Position numbers and translations under genes: made by a program
The notes under the pieces: model-generated
What the model saw: only the letters and a program-made list of their open reading frames with translations
Databases searched by the model: none
What the model was told of the DNA's origin: nothing
Origin: RUG11247 sp045649485
GTDB lineage: Bacteria; Bacillota; Clostridia; Christensenellales; Aristaeellaceae
Assembly (NCBI GenBank): GCA_045649485.1
Contig: JAZRPZ010000114.1
Location: forward strand, 5,320 to 69,319
Length of the DNA stretch: 64,000 bases
Direction: 5' to 3'
Shown: piece by piece, positions 32,471 through 41,342 of the stretch
Position numbering within the stretch: the stretch's first letter is position 1
How the letters are laid out: every line of letters starts with the position of its first letter

Positions 32471-33436
32471 TTATTCCGGAATCGCATCGCCGCAGGATGC
32501 CTTTCTTGCCCACTTGAACATAGCATCCTTTTTGCGTACGGTAAGCTGTTCTATGCCCTTTTCGCCGCATACCTTAAGCGTTATCTTGCCGGGCTCTATC
32601 TGCGGATGCCTTGCCACACGTCCCTTAGCAGCTAAGACCGTTTCCTTCGAAACCGCTATATAGCAGAATTTCTCATCCTCGTAGGGAGCATCGCCGGTCT
32701 TCAGCGCCTTATGCAGCTTGCTGCGGGCAATGCGGCATGTGAAATGGCACCAATCGCCATCGGTGATGGGACATTCGTTCATATGCGGACATGGCGCGGC
32801 AATATGACCGCCTTTTTCGATAAGCGCCTTTCTGATCTGCATAAGCTGCTTCCAGCCCTCGGGCGTACCGGGCTCGACTATCAGCAGAAGTCTTTCCGCC
32901 GCATCAAAAAGCTTTTCCGCCGCCTTGAGCCTGTCTGTTTCCCTGAGTTCATTCAACACATAGGAAGCCAGCACCACGTCGGATCTCTGAATGGGCGCAG
33001 CACCGGTCAGGTCAAATTCCTGCCACACAGCATTTGCAAGCGCATCTTCGTCGGCATTCTGCATAAGCCCGCTGCCGATATCGCGCATGGATTTTTCCCT
33101 TTCGAGACAAGTGACCCTGGATATATCCATAGCGTCCGCCGCAGCCCAGCTGCCCGCGCCGGTACCTGCGCCAACGTCGGTAAGCGTCACGCCCTCGGGC
33201 ATATCAAGCCTTTCAAGCGTATAACCCAGTGCGGTTCGCACCGCGCCGTACGTAGCAGGCATACGCGCCGCAGCATAGGCAGCAGCCTCAATATCGGTGG
33301 TTACCAGTCGGGTACCACGGCCCAGACCTTCACGATAACGCTTGCTGGTCTTATCGGCAGCATCGGTAAGTCCGGTGCGGCTCACACCTTCTGCCATCTG
33401 TTCTATTGCGCTTTTAAGCGCCTGCGGAAGTTCCAT
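32471..33436 (-). CDS. Rsm22-family rRNA methyltransferase-like protein
   Basis: SAM-dependent methyltransferase of the Rsm22 (mitochondrial ribosomal small subunit) family, 321 aa. SAM motif I LTDVGAGTGAGSW (near 85-97), acidic strand CLEREKSM, and ASYVLNEL are visible. Four cysteines in APCPHMNECP and DWCHFTCRI (about 218-240) match the metal or Fe-S site of the family. GGAGGG precedes the start ATG at 33436. Probably acts on or helps assemble the 30S subunit. Sits in an operon with an APH-like kinase upstream and thiN downstream. Confidence 0.87.
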   Translation of the reverse strand: MELPQALKSAIEQMAEGVSRTGLTDAADKTSKRYREGLGRGTRLVTTDIEAAAYAAARMPATYGAVRTALGYTLERLDMPEGVTLTDVGAGTGAGSWAAADAMDISRVTCLEREKSMRDIGSGLMQNADEDALANAVWQEFDLTGAAPIQRSDVVLASYVLNELRETDRLKAAEKLFDAAERLLLIVEPGTPEGWKQLMQIRKALIEKGGHIAAPCPHMNECPITDGDWCHFTCRIARSKLHKALKTGDAPYEDEKFCYIAVSKETVLAAKGRVARHPQIEPGKITLKVCGEKGIEQLTVRKKDAMFKWARKASCGDAIPE

Positions 33437-33451
33437 ATAACCCTCCGATTA

Positions 33452-34318
33452 TCAAATCATTTCGATGAATTTCTCTATATCCCCGTCATAGCCGTTTTTC
33501 AGCCGATCAAGTGACTCCTGCGCCCATTTGGGAAAAATTTCCCGCTGATATGCCATATGCAGCGTCACTATTGGCGAAATCACATTGTCTATGCTCTTTT
33601 CCGCTCCGGTATCATAAGCCCCGTATGCTTCTATAAACGCCTCCCCCGCCTCTGCAGACAGGGAGGACAGTACATTCCTCATATCAGAATAAACATGACC
33701 CTTCCCAAGAAGATTATAATCAAACATTATAGCCGATTTTCCGTCGCGGGCGACCGCCATATTAGTATAATAAAAATCATTATATGTAATGGTCATTGGA
33801 GTCATGTCTATAGCATTGCGTATACGTTCAAAGTTTGCTTCAAGCAAATTCCATACCGGATTGTTTTCCGTATGTGACAGCCGCTTCACACGCTCAACAT
33901 TCTCTCTGCTGAACAAATCCGCCTCGCTGTACATTCCTGCGCCATGTTCTTTCACATATGCAAAGCCGGCATCGTGCAGCTTTCTGTACCATACGGCAAG
34001 TTTGCCTGCGATATCCGCATCGCGCATATCAGCTTCTTCGGCAAGCCTGTACACGCCTTCCCGGGACATATCTTCCATGAGCATCGCTGCGTCGGAGGAA
34101 TCTATTATGCGAAGAGTGGGTATGCTCAGGGATTCAAGCAGTCTGTAATTGGCTATCTCTCTGCGGGAAGGGATATCTTCGAAACACTTCAGTATTACAC
34201 TTGCGTCTCCTGAAAACACACGCGCAACGGCAACGCCCGCCTTATCCTGCAGTATTTCGAAACCGCATTCCGGAATGCCCATTTTTTCCAGCTGTGCGCA
34301 AATAAATTCCCGTTTCAT
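33452..34318 (-). CDS. Aminoglycoside-phosphotransferase-like kinase
   Basis: Protein-kinase-like fold small-molecule kinase of 288 aa. The N-lobe has VILKCFEDIPSRREIANYRLL (Lys/Glu pair). The catalytic loop is TYNDFYYTN (near 194-202), where the family's HGD is replaced by YND with the catalytic Asp kept. The metal Asp lies in IMFDYNLLGKGH. Start ATG at 34318 after TTGAGGT. Ahead of the Rsm22-like gene by 15 bp. Homologues phosphorylate aminoglycosides, homoserine, choline or other alcohols; substrate unknown, and resistance should not be assumed. Confidence 0.8.
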   Translation of the reverse strand: MKREFICAQLEKMGIPECGFEILQDKAGVAVARVFSGDASVILKCFEDIPSRREIANYRLLESLSIPTLRIIDSSDAAMLMEDMSREGVYRLAEEADMRDADIAGKLAVWYRKLHDAGFAYVKEHGAGMYSEADLFSRENVERVKRLSHTENNPVWNLLEANFERIRNAIDMTPMTITYNDFYYTNMAVARDGKSAIMFDYNLLGKGHVYSDMRNVLSSLSAEAGEAFIEAYGAYDTGAEKSIDNVISPIVTLHMAYQREIFPKWAQESLDRLKNGYDGDIEKFIEMI

Positions 34319-34361
34319 ACATACCTCAAGTGGGTTTTTATACATTATATTTTATACTCGC

Positions 34362-34404
34362 ACAAAAGACAAGAACCCCCGGTGTTTTTTACACCGGAGG
34401 CTCT
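34362..34404 (-). terminator. Terminator of pflB-pflA
   Basis: Minus-strand GAGCCTCCGGTGT and ACACCGGGGGTTC arms, followed by TTGTCTTTTG. Confidence 0.7.
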
Positions 34405-34407
34405 TAT

Positions 34408-35124
34408 TCATCTACCGGAAAGCAGCCCGTTCAGTTCAGCCATACATTCCTTTGTAGGTTCGGGAATGTGGGCAAAACGGAAAGGTATTTCCATTTTATC
34501 GTACTTTACCTGACATATCTTTCTGAAGGGAAGCAATTCCACCTTGTCAACGCAGGCATGCGCGGCGGCGATCTCCTTCAGCTTCATGATATTTTCGGCA
34601 TCATCGTTCAGACCGGGTATTATTACCTGCCTGAGCGTCACAGGGACATGTTTCTCATTCAGATATCCGAGAAAATCAAGTACTTCGCCATAACCGCAGA
34701 GCGCATACTCACGGTACTTTGACTCGTCCGTATACTTGATATCCAGAAGCACTCTGTCGGTTTCATCAAGCAGCGTACAAACCTTGTCGTTCATTATACT
34801 GCCCGAAGTATCAAGACAGGTGTTTATTCCTTCCGCATGGCACAGCCTGAACAGTTCACGCACAAAATCCGGCTGCATAAGGGGCTCGCCGCCGGAAACG
34901 GTAATGCCGCCATCCTCGCGGAAATATTCCCTGTAGCGCACCACACGGCGCACTATATCCTCTGCGGAATATTCGCTGCCTTCGCCGAAATTCCATGTAT
35001 CGGGATTGTGACAGCAGCCGCAGCGCAGGTTACAGCCCTGAGTAAATACCACGAACCTCACTCCGGGGCCGTCAAGCGTGCCCATGCTCTGAAACGAGTG
35101 GACCCGTCCGGTAAGAGAAGCCAT
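34408..35124 (-). CDS. pflA: Pyruvate formate-lyase activating enzyme
   Basis: Radical-SAM enzyme that makes the glycyl radical in PflB. 238 aa. Iron-sulfur cysteines C31, C35 and C38 (CxxxCxxC in GCNLRCGCCHNP), preceded by TLDGPGVRFVVFTQG. GGEPLMQPDF follows near residue 80. It starts 2 bp after the pflB stop, so the two are coupled. It is the standard length and shows no extra ferredoxin domain, as expected for PFL-type activases. Confidence 0.95.
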   Translation of the reverse strand: MASLTGRVHSFQSMGTLDGPGVRFVVFTQGCNLRCGCCHNPDTWNFGEGSEYSAEDIVRRVVRYREYFREDGGITVSGGEPLMQPDFVRELFRLCHAEGINTCLDTSGSIMNDKVCTLLDETDRVLLDIKYTDESKYREYALCGYGEVLDFLGYLNEKHVPVTLRQVIIPGLNDDAENIMKLKEIAAAHACVDKVELLPFRKICQVKYDKMEIPFRFAHIPEPTKECMAELNGLLSGR

Positions 35125-35126
35125 CC

Positions 35127-37358
35127 TTACACCGCCTCGTGGAAAGTACGGGAAATGACCTCACGCTGCTGCTCGCGGGAAAGCTTGCTGAAGTTTACCG
35201 CATAGCCGGAAACGCGGATGGTCAGGTTGGGATATGCCTCAGGATTCTCATATGCCTTCATGAGGGTCTCACGGTTCATAACATTTACATTGATATGATG
35301 TGCCTTCTTGGCGAAGTAACCGTCAAGGATGGCAACCAGGTTATCAACGCGCTCCTCCTCGGTCCTGCCGAGTGCCTCGGGAGTGATGGAGAAGGTATTG
35401 GAGATACCGTCGCGGCAGTCGTCATAGCTCAGCTTTGCAACAGAGTTGAGGGAAGCCAGAGCACCGTTTTCCTCACGGTTGTGCATGGGGTTTGCGCCGG
35501 GGGCGAAGGGCGCGCGGGCCTTTCTGCCGTCGGGAGTTGCACCGGTATGCTTGCCGTAGGAAACATTTGAGGTAATGGTGAGGATGGACAGGGTATGCTC
35601 TGCATTGCGGTAAGTAGGAGTCTTGCGCAGCTCGGTAATGAACTTATGCGCCATATCCTTAGCAATGAGGTCTACGCGGTCATCATCGTTGCCGTACTTG
35701 GGGAAATCGCCTTCGGTGCGGAAATCCACAATGAAGCCGTTTTCATCCTTTACGGGATGCACATTTGCGAACTTGATGGCGCTCAGGGAGTCGGCTACTA
35801 CGGAGAGACCGGCGATGCCGAAAGCCATGAAACGATGCACATCGGTATCGTGCAGTGCCATCTGAGTCTTCTCATATGCATACTTGTCGTGCATGTAATG
35901 GATTACATTCATGGTGTTTACATACAGCTTGCTCAGCCACTGGATGTAAACATCGTAGCGCTCCATGACCTCGTTGAAATCCAGCTTCTCAACGTCCATC
36001 ACGGACATCTGGGGTCCGATATGGATGCCGCTGGATGCATCATAGCCGCCGTTGATTGCGATAAGCAGCAGCTTGGCCAGGTTGCAGCGTGCGCCGAAGA
36101 ACTGCATCTGCTTGCCGATCTTCATTGCGGAAACACAGCAGGCGATGGCGTAATCGTCACCGTAGATGGGACGCATCACATCGCCGTTCTCATACTGGAT
36201 GGAGTCGGTATCTGCGGATACCTTTGCGCAGAACTTCTTGAATGCCTCGGGAAGCTTCGTGGACCAGAGCACAGTGAGGTTGGGCTCGGGAGAGGGACCC
36301 AGAGTATACAGGGTATTCAGCACACGGAAGCTGCTCTTGGTAACGAGGGTCCTGCCGTCCTCGCCCATACCGCCTACGGCCTCGGTGATCCACATGGGAT
36401 CGCCGCCGAAAAGTTCGTTGTATTCGGGGGTACGCAGGTGGCGTGCCATGCGCAGCTTCATGACGAAATCGTCCATGAGTTCCTGTGCGCCTTCTTCGGT
36501 AAGGGTGCCGTTCGCGATATCGCGCTCGATATAGATATCAAAGAAGGTGGCTACGCGGCCGAGGGACATTGCGGCACCGTTCTGCTCCTTGATAGCGCCA
36601 AGGTAGGCAAAGTAGGTCCACTGAATGGCCTCGCGGGCATTGGATGCGGGCTGGCTGATGTCATAGCCGTACATTTCGGCCATATCCTTCAGATAGCCCA
36701 GGAAGGTGATCTGCTGATAGAGCTCCTCGGTAAGACGGATCTGCTCGGCCTCATAAGTATTTTCGCTGATAGCGGCCTTGTCCTTTTTCTTTTCCTCGAT
36801 GAGCTTATCAATGCCGTAGAGGGCCACACGGCGATAGTCGCCGATGATGCGGCCGCGGCCATAGGCATCCGGCAGACCGGTGATGACATGGCTCTTGCGG
36901 GCCTTGCGCATCTCTTCGGTATATGCACGGTATACACCTTCGTTATGAGTGGTACGGAAACGGAATTCCTCTTCCACCTTAGTGCTGAGCTTATAGCCGT
37001 AAGCTTCACAGGCCTGACGCACCATACGCATGCCGCCGAAGGGATTTACGCCTCTCTTCAGGGGACGGTTGGTCTGGAGACCTACGATAAGTTCGTTTTC
37101 CTTGTCAAGGTATCCGGGAGAATAGCTGGTAAGGGAGGATACAGTGGCGGTATCGATATCAAGCACGCCGCCATAGTTGCGCTCGAGCTTGAAAAGATCC
37201 TGCAGACGCTTCATCAGCGCTTCGGTGCGGGGAGTCGCACCCGCGAGGAAGCTGCTGTCGCCGGTGTATTCCTTATAGTTGTTCTGGATAAAGTCGCGTA
37301 CATTGATCTCGTTCTGCCATGCGCCGCTTACAAAACCTACCCAATTTTCGTGTTTCAT
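35127..37358 (-). CDS. pflB: Formate C-acetyltransferase (pyruvate formate-lyase)
   Basis: Non-oxidative cleavage of pyruvate with CoA to acetyl-CoA and formate in anaerobic metabolism. 743 aa, standard length. Adjacent catalytic cysteines are in IACCVSAM (near 405). The glycyl radical Gly718 is in RVSGYAVNFSKLS close to the C-terminus. Start ATG at 37358 with AGGAGG upstream. The leader is a ZTP riboswitch, tying expression to 10-formyl-tetrahydrofolate shortage, when formate is needed for purine synthesis. Operon with pflA. Confidence 0.97.
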   Translation of the reverse strand: MKHENWVGFVSGAWQNEINVRDFIQNNYKEYTGDSSFLAGATPRTEALMKRLQDLFKLERNYGGVLDIDTATVSSLTSYSPGYLDKENELIVGLQTNRPLKRGVNPFGGMRMVRQACEAYGYKLSTKVEEEFRFRTTHNEGVYRAYTEEMRKARKSHVITGLPDAYGRGRIIGDYRRVALYGIDKLIEEKKKDKAAISENTYEAEQIRLTEELYQQITFLGYLKDMAEMYGYDISQPASNAREAIQWTYFAYLGAIKEQNGAAMSLGRVATFFDIYIERDIANGTLTEEGAQELMDDFVMKLRMARHLRTPEYNELFGGDPMWITEAVGGMGEDGRTLVTKSSFRVLNTLYTLGPSPEPNLTVLWSTKLPEAFKKFCAKVSADTDSIQYENGDVMRPIYGDDYAIACCVSAMKIGKQMQFFGARCNLAKLLLIAINGGYDASSGIHIGPQMSVMDVEKLDFNEVMERYDVYIQWLSKLYVNTMNVIHYMHDKYAYEKTQMALHDTDVHRFMAFGIAGLSVVADSLSAIKFANVHPVKDENGFIVDFRTEGDFPKYGNDDDRVDLIAKDMAHKFITELRKTPTYRNAEHTLSILTITSNVSYGKHTGATPDGRKARAPFAPGANPMHNREENGALASLNSVAKLSYDDCRDGISNTFSITPEALGRTEEERVDNLVAILDGYFAKKAHHINVNVMNRETLMKAYENPEAYPNLTIRVSGYAVNFSKLSREQQREVISRTFHEAV

Positions 37359-37384
37359 GTTTTTTCCTCCTGTCAATGACCGGA

Positions 37385-37500
37385 TAGCAAACAAAAAGAG
37401 CAATCCAGTTCAGGTAAACTGAATTGCCCAGACGGTCGGCATAATTAACCTTCTGCACTCCCCCGCGGTGATCCGCGAAATCCGTCAGTCATGCAGTAGT
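37385..37500 (-). promoter_or_regulatory. ZTP riboswitch (pfl motif) with terminator
   Basis: Minus-strand reading gives CTGCATGACTGACGG, then CACCGCGGGGGAGTGCAG, then ACCGTCTGGGCA, the order and spacing of the ZTP/pfl motif. CTGCA pairs with TGCAG (P1), and GACGG pairs with CCGTC; relative to the consensus GGCG/CGCC an A-U has replaced a G-C, a compensatory change. A 10-bp stem CAATTCAGTT/AACTGGATTG and CTCTTTTTGTTTG (37390-37426) form the terminator. ZTP or ZMP binding should switch pflBA on. Confidence 0.88.
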
Positions 37501-37508
37501 TTACCTGT

Positions 37509-37536
37509 ATTATAGCAAATATACCTGTGTTGTCAA
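37509..37536 (-). promoter_or_regulatory. Promoter of pflBA
   Basis: Minus-strand TTGACA (37531-37536), 16-bp spacer, TATAAT (37509-37514), ending 10 bp before the riboswitch. Confidence 0.85.
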
Positions 37537-37581
37537 GGCGGATTCAGCTAAACATTCCATACCTGAAAGAATCTTAACCTG

Positions 37582-37610
37582 TTGCTGTCAATTGGAAAAT
37601 ATAGTATAAT
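37582..37610 (+). promoter_or_regulatory. Promoter of the GH43 gene
   Basis: TTGCTG (37582-37587), 17-bp spacer, TATAAT (37605-37610), 29 bp before the start codon. Confidence 0.75.
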
Positions 37611-37639
37611 CCGGGTAATAATTATTGTGGAGGCACCCT

Positions 37640-39184
37640 ATGTGCAAAGAAAAAATCCGCAAAATGTGGATCGCTGACCAAGGCGACGGTACGTACAAAA
37701 ACCCCATACTCTACACCGATTATTCTGACCCCGATGCCATTCGTGTGGGCAAAGACTACTTTATGATAGCTTCAAGCTTCAGTAATACACCTGCAATACC
37801 CATACTACATTCTAATGATCTTGTAAACTGGAAAGTCATCAACTATGTATGTGAGTCACTACCCTTTGAACGTTATGCCACACCTCAACACGGCTGCGGT
37901 GTATGGGCTCCATCCATCCGCTTTCACAACGGCCTGTACTATGTATTCATACCATTCCCGGATGAAGGCATAATGATGAGCTGCACATCCGATCCCTGGG
38001 GCAAATGGTCTCCTCTGTCATTCGTTCACAAAGTAACCGGATGGATAGACCCCTGTCCGTTTTGGGATGACGACGGCAATGCATACATGATAAATGCATT
38101 CGCCCGCAGCCGCATCGGCATAAAGAGCTTTCTATACATATCACCTATGACTCCGGAGTGTTCAGGCATAATCGATGAAGGTCGGTTCGTTTTCGATGGC
38201 CACATGACCCAGCCCACGATTGAAGGGCCTAAACTATACAAGCGCAATGGTTATTACTACATCTTTGCTCCTGCAGGCGGAGTAGCCACAGGCTGGCAGA
38301 CCGTGCTGCGTTCGCGGAACATATATGGGCCTTATGAAGAAAAAATAGTCATGTGCCAAGGCTCTTCTCCGATAAACGGTCCTCATCAGGGTGCATGGGT
38401 AGATACTCCGGACGGCGAAGATTGGTTCATTCACTTCCAGGATGTCGGCAATGCAGGCAGAGTAATTCACCTGCAGCCCATGCGCTGGGTAAATGACTGG
38501 CCTGTCATAGGCGAAGACACCGCAGGCACAGGATGCGGTCAACCGGTTCTGCACCACGCAAAACCATCTACCGATGCGGTATGTACTCCCAATGCACCCG
38601 ATGATAGCGACTTTTTTGAAAGCGCTGTCTTAGGCCTGCAATGGCAATGGAGCGCCAATTCACAACCGGGCTGGTATTCACTGGAATCAGGTCTAACGCT
38701 GTACTCTCAGCTATGCAATCATGATACCCAGCTTCCTGATGTCCCCAATGTGCTTTCCCAGAAATGGCCTTCGCCTGAGTTTATCGTATCAAGCCCTATG
38801 AACATAACAGGTCTGGCGGAAGGTGACATATCAGGAATGATCTCTTTAGGCAACTCCTACGCCGCGCTGGCAGTCAAGCGCGCCGGAGGCAAAAATCTGC
38901 TGATTCATATATCGGGCCACCGCACTCAGGCAGATGAGATAACAACCGTCATCGGTGAACTTGAATCCGAAACAGTACACCTGCGTATGACACTCAGAAC
39001 CTCAGAAAACATCATGTTTGAATACAGTACCGATGGTGCTGCATACATCCCAGCCGGAAAACCGCACAAAGCATCTCCCGGCCAATGGGTCGGCTCAAAA
39101 GTCGGACTTTTTGCAATAAACCCCACTAACACACCATGTGGCCATGCCAGGTTTGAGAACTTCATATTTCGTCCTGTTATATAA
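37640..39184 (+). CDS. Glycoside hydrolase family 43 beta-xylosidase/arabinosidase
   Basis: Cleaves xylose or arabinose residues from plant hemicellulose fragments. 514 aa without signal peptide, so it works on imported oligosaccharides. The five-bladed propeller shows general base Asp in YSDPDAIRVG (near 28), pKa-modulating Asp in WIDPCPFWDDDG and acid Glu in IEGPKLYKRNG. From residue about 330 a beta-sandwich (GH43_C2/concanavalin-like) domain follows. Start ATG at 37640 with GGAGG 6 nt upstream; an upstream TTG lies before that site. Transcribed alone, ending in a strong terminator. It fits the uxaBA genes as part of plant polysaccharide use. Confidence 0.92.
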   Translation: MCKEKIRKMWIADQGDGTYKNPILYTDYSDPDAIRVGKDYFMIASSFSNTPAIPILHSNDLVNWKVINYVCESLPFERYATPQHGCGVWAPSIRFHNGLYYVFIPFPDEGIMMSCTSDPWGKWSPLSFVHKVTGWIDPCPFWDDDGNAYMINAFARSRIGIKSFLYISPMTPECSGIIDEGRFVFDGHMTQPTIEGPKLYKRNGYYYIFAPAGGVATGWQTVLRSRNIYGPYEEKIVMCQGSSPINGPHQGAWVDTPDGEDWFIHFQDVGNAGRVIHLQPMRWVNDWPVIGEDTAGTGCGQPVLHHAKPSTDAVCTPNAPDDSDFFESAVLGLQWQWSANSQPGWYSLESGLTLYSQLCNHDTQLPDVPNVLSQKWPSPEFIVSSPMNITGLAEGDISGMISLGNSYAALAVKRAGGKNLLIHISGHRTQADEITTVIGELESETVHLRMTLRTSENIMFEYSTDGAAYIPAGKPHKASPGQWVGSKVGLFAINPTNTPCGHARFENFIFRPVI

Positions 39185-39229
39185 ATAAACACCCCGGCGG
39201 TAATCTGAACCGCCGGGGTGTTTATTTTG
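39185..39229 (+). terminator. Terminator of the GH43 gene
   Basis: AATAAACACCCCGGCGGT and ACCGCCGGGGTGTTTATT arms followed by TTG; symmetrical, so it may also stop opposite transcription. Confidence 0.92.
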
Positions 39230-39856
39230 TAAAAAACTTTCGTAACCAGTCGGTATAAATGATCTATTTATAAAGCAGTTTTGCACAAAACTTTTTTGCC
39301 ACATCAGTACTAACAGACTTATAATAATCTTTGAAAATCACTTCATTTTTTGAACTGCTCCATTTAACTTAAAACTTTACTACCGAACAGTATATTATTA
39401 TCTTACAGACAAGTGGTCAATGCGACAATACAAATACCATCCGGCATTCAATTTTCAAAACATATTGTATACTGATTTTACTTAAAATTTCACTCATCTG
39501 TGTTATAGTGGTATACTGCAGCATGCTGTTATGGCAAATTGAGATCTATCAATATGCAAGTCAGCCCTACACAGTATATATTCAAAGTGTGTATAGAATA
39601 TACTTACATAATTATTATCTGCATTTCTTTTAGTATTTTATGTAAAAACGGCTGGCATAAAGAATACCTTGCCCACATGCATATAGCTATGAGCAAGGTT
39701 TAAATTCATACCAGTGAAAATCATCATTATATATCACTTTTCAATTTATAAATAGTTACATCATTAATATTATAACTACTTCGAAACATTCGTGCTACTC
39801 TTTTTCAAACATATAGCACCACTAGTTATAACAAAAAAGCATTTTCACTGATTTCT
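39230..39856. other. AT-rich intergenic region after the polysaccharide operon
   Basis: No credible coding frame. ACCTTGC (39666-39672) and GCAAGGT (39693-39699) form a hairpin that may terminate the leftward polysaccharide operon (minus-strand tail ATTCTTTATG, weak). I see nothing else here. The composition change from the GH43 gene to this AT-rich DNA marks the operon boundary. Confidence 0.5.
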
Positions 39857-41305
39857 TTATCGTATACGCGCTTTCACATTGTTTATCATTTTTAGCAACA
39901 ACGGTTCTTTATTAAACAACAAAAACAAAAAGTAAATACCAAAGTAAACTACTGAAGTAATCACTAATTGAAAGAAAACTGAAATTTCTGTCAGCTTACT
40001 TGCAAAAAGAATACTGAACGCACCTGCAACTACCATTGCAAGAAAATAGCCTCTGAAACTTACATTCTTCAAGACTTGCTTAACAAAATCAAATCCGCCG
40101 CTTCCCATCCAAACTACATTCCATACTTCGGTTATCAAGGTTCCTATTGCAGCACCAAGAGCGCCTATATATGGTATCAACAATGCATTCATGGTCAGAT
40201 TGATAAAAAGACCTACCACTACGCTCTGTGTATAACGCTTTTCACGTCCTACCGGTATTAATATTTGCGCACCGCAAAAATTCGTGGCAATCAACGCAAA
40301 TACACATAGCATCAAAACTCTGAGTACATTACCAGCAGCTATGTATTCGCTTCCACCTATAAATTCAAGAACCCATTCACTGAACAAAATAATATAAACT
40401 GAAATCGGCAACGCAGTAATAAACGAAATTCTCAATGACTTCGAAAGCAGTTCTGTTATTTGATCTTTTTCTTTTCTTGCAAAATAGTATGCAATACGAG
40501 GCACAAATACAGCAGTAACAGCAGCAGAGAGTGCAAGGACTATACTTTTTATCTTCTGAGCAGCATTGTATAGACCAACTTCATATTCTGTACTGCTAAA
40601 TCCAAGCATCGAAATATCAAAATATGCATAAATTGTAATTGCTACAGATGCGGAAAAAAGTACAAGTATTGGCTTCAAGTGCGCTTTAAAATTATACTTT
40701 CTCTTTTTCTGAAAACTCACATATTTCCTGATATTAATAAAATTGCATATGCATGATGCAGAGATCGTAAACACATGTACAAAACCATACCAAAGAACGT
40801 CCTGCTCTGTGCGAACCAATACAAATGTTAGCACTACAGAAATAGCTTTGAAAATCAACGAGGTTATCGTTATATATGAGTACTCTTCCAATCCTTGATA
40901 TAGCCATTCAACACCAATCAGCCTAAGTGCAATCTGCCCACCCATAACCAAAAACAGCGCACTATATATCTGCAGCTTTGGTATTGTTGCAACTGCAATC
41001 CATAAAAGCAAATATGATAAAATAGTTGTCCCGGTATTCAAGACGAACAGTTCTTGAACCAGCCCCGAAATCCTTTCCTTATCTCCTCTGAGTTTCGCCA
41101 CTTCTCTCATGCCATAAGATGGAATTCCCAGAGATGCAATATAGATAAAGTATGCAAGAATTGAGTCAACAAATGCCACCTGTCCCATTCTATCCGGATT
41201 GAGTACTCGAGCAACATAAGCATAAGTAATCAACGGAAACAAAAAGTTAGAAACAGTAAGCACAGAACTCATCAGAATATTTTTAGTTATCGATTTTTGT
41301 TGCAT
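39857..41305 (-). CDS. wzx: Polysaccharide flippase (Wzx, MOP superfamily)
   Basis: Membrane protein of 482 aa with about 12-14 helices that moves lipid-linked repeat units across the membrane. The opening NILMSSVLTVSNFLFPLITY and YVARVLNPDRMGQVAF are typical of polysaccharide-biosynthesis MATE-like exporters. EYSYITITSLIFKAISVVL lies mid-protein. Last gene of the operon, after wzy, separated by 37 bp. AT-rich relative to the window's housekeeping genes, as is common for serotype-variable flippases. Confidence 0.9.
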   Translation of the reverse strand: MQQKSITKNILMSSVLTVSNFLFPLITYAYVARVLNPDRMGQVAFVDSILAYFIYIASLGIPSYGMREVAKLRGDKERISGLVQELFVLNTGTTILSYLLLWIAVATIPKLQIYSALFLVMGGQIALRLIGVEWLYQGLEEYSYITITSLIFKAISVVLTFVLVRTEQDVLWYGFVHVFTISASCICNFINIRKYVSFQKKRKYNFKAHLKPILVLFSASVAITIYAYFDISMLGFSSTEYEVGLYNAAQKIKSIVLALSAAVTAVFVPRIAYYFARKEKDQITELLSKSLRISFITALPISVYIILFSEWVLEFIGGSEYIAAGNVLRVLMLCVFALIATNFCGAQILIPVGREKRYTQSVVVGLFINLTMNALLIPYIGALGAAIGTLITEVWNVVWMGSGGFDFVKQVLKNVSFRGYFLAMVVAGAFSILFASKLTEISVFFQLVITSVVYFGIYFLFLLFNKEPLLLKMINNVKARIR

Positions 41306-41342
41306 CTTTTACCTCCGACAAGTCCATTCTCAAAACATTATT

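Noticed and set aside
33452..34318. Aminoglycoside resistance gene
   Set aside because: Only the kinase fold is shared; the HGD motif is YND, and it sits in an operon with an Rsm22-like methyltransferase and thiN, so a housekeeping kinase is likelier.
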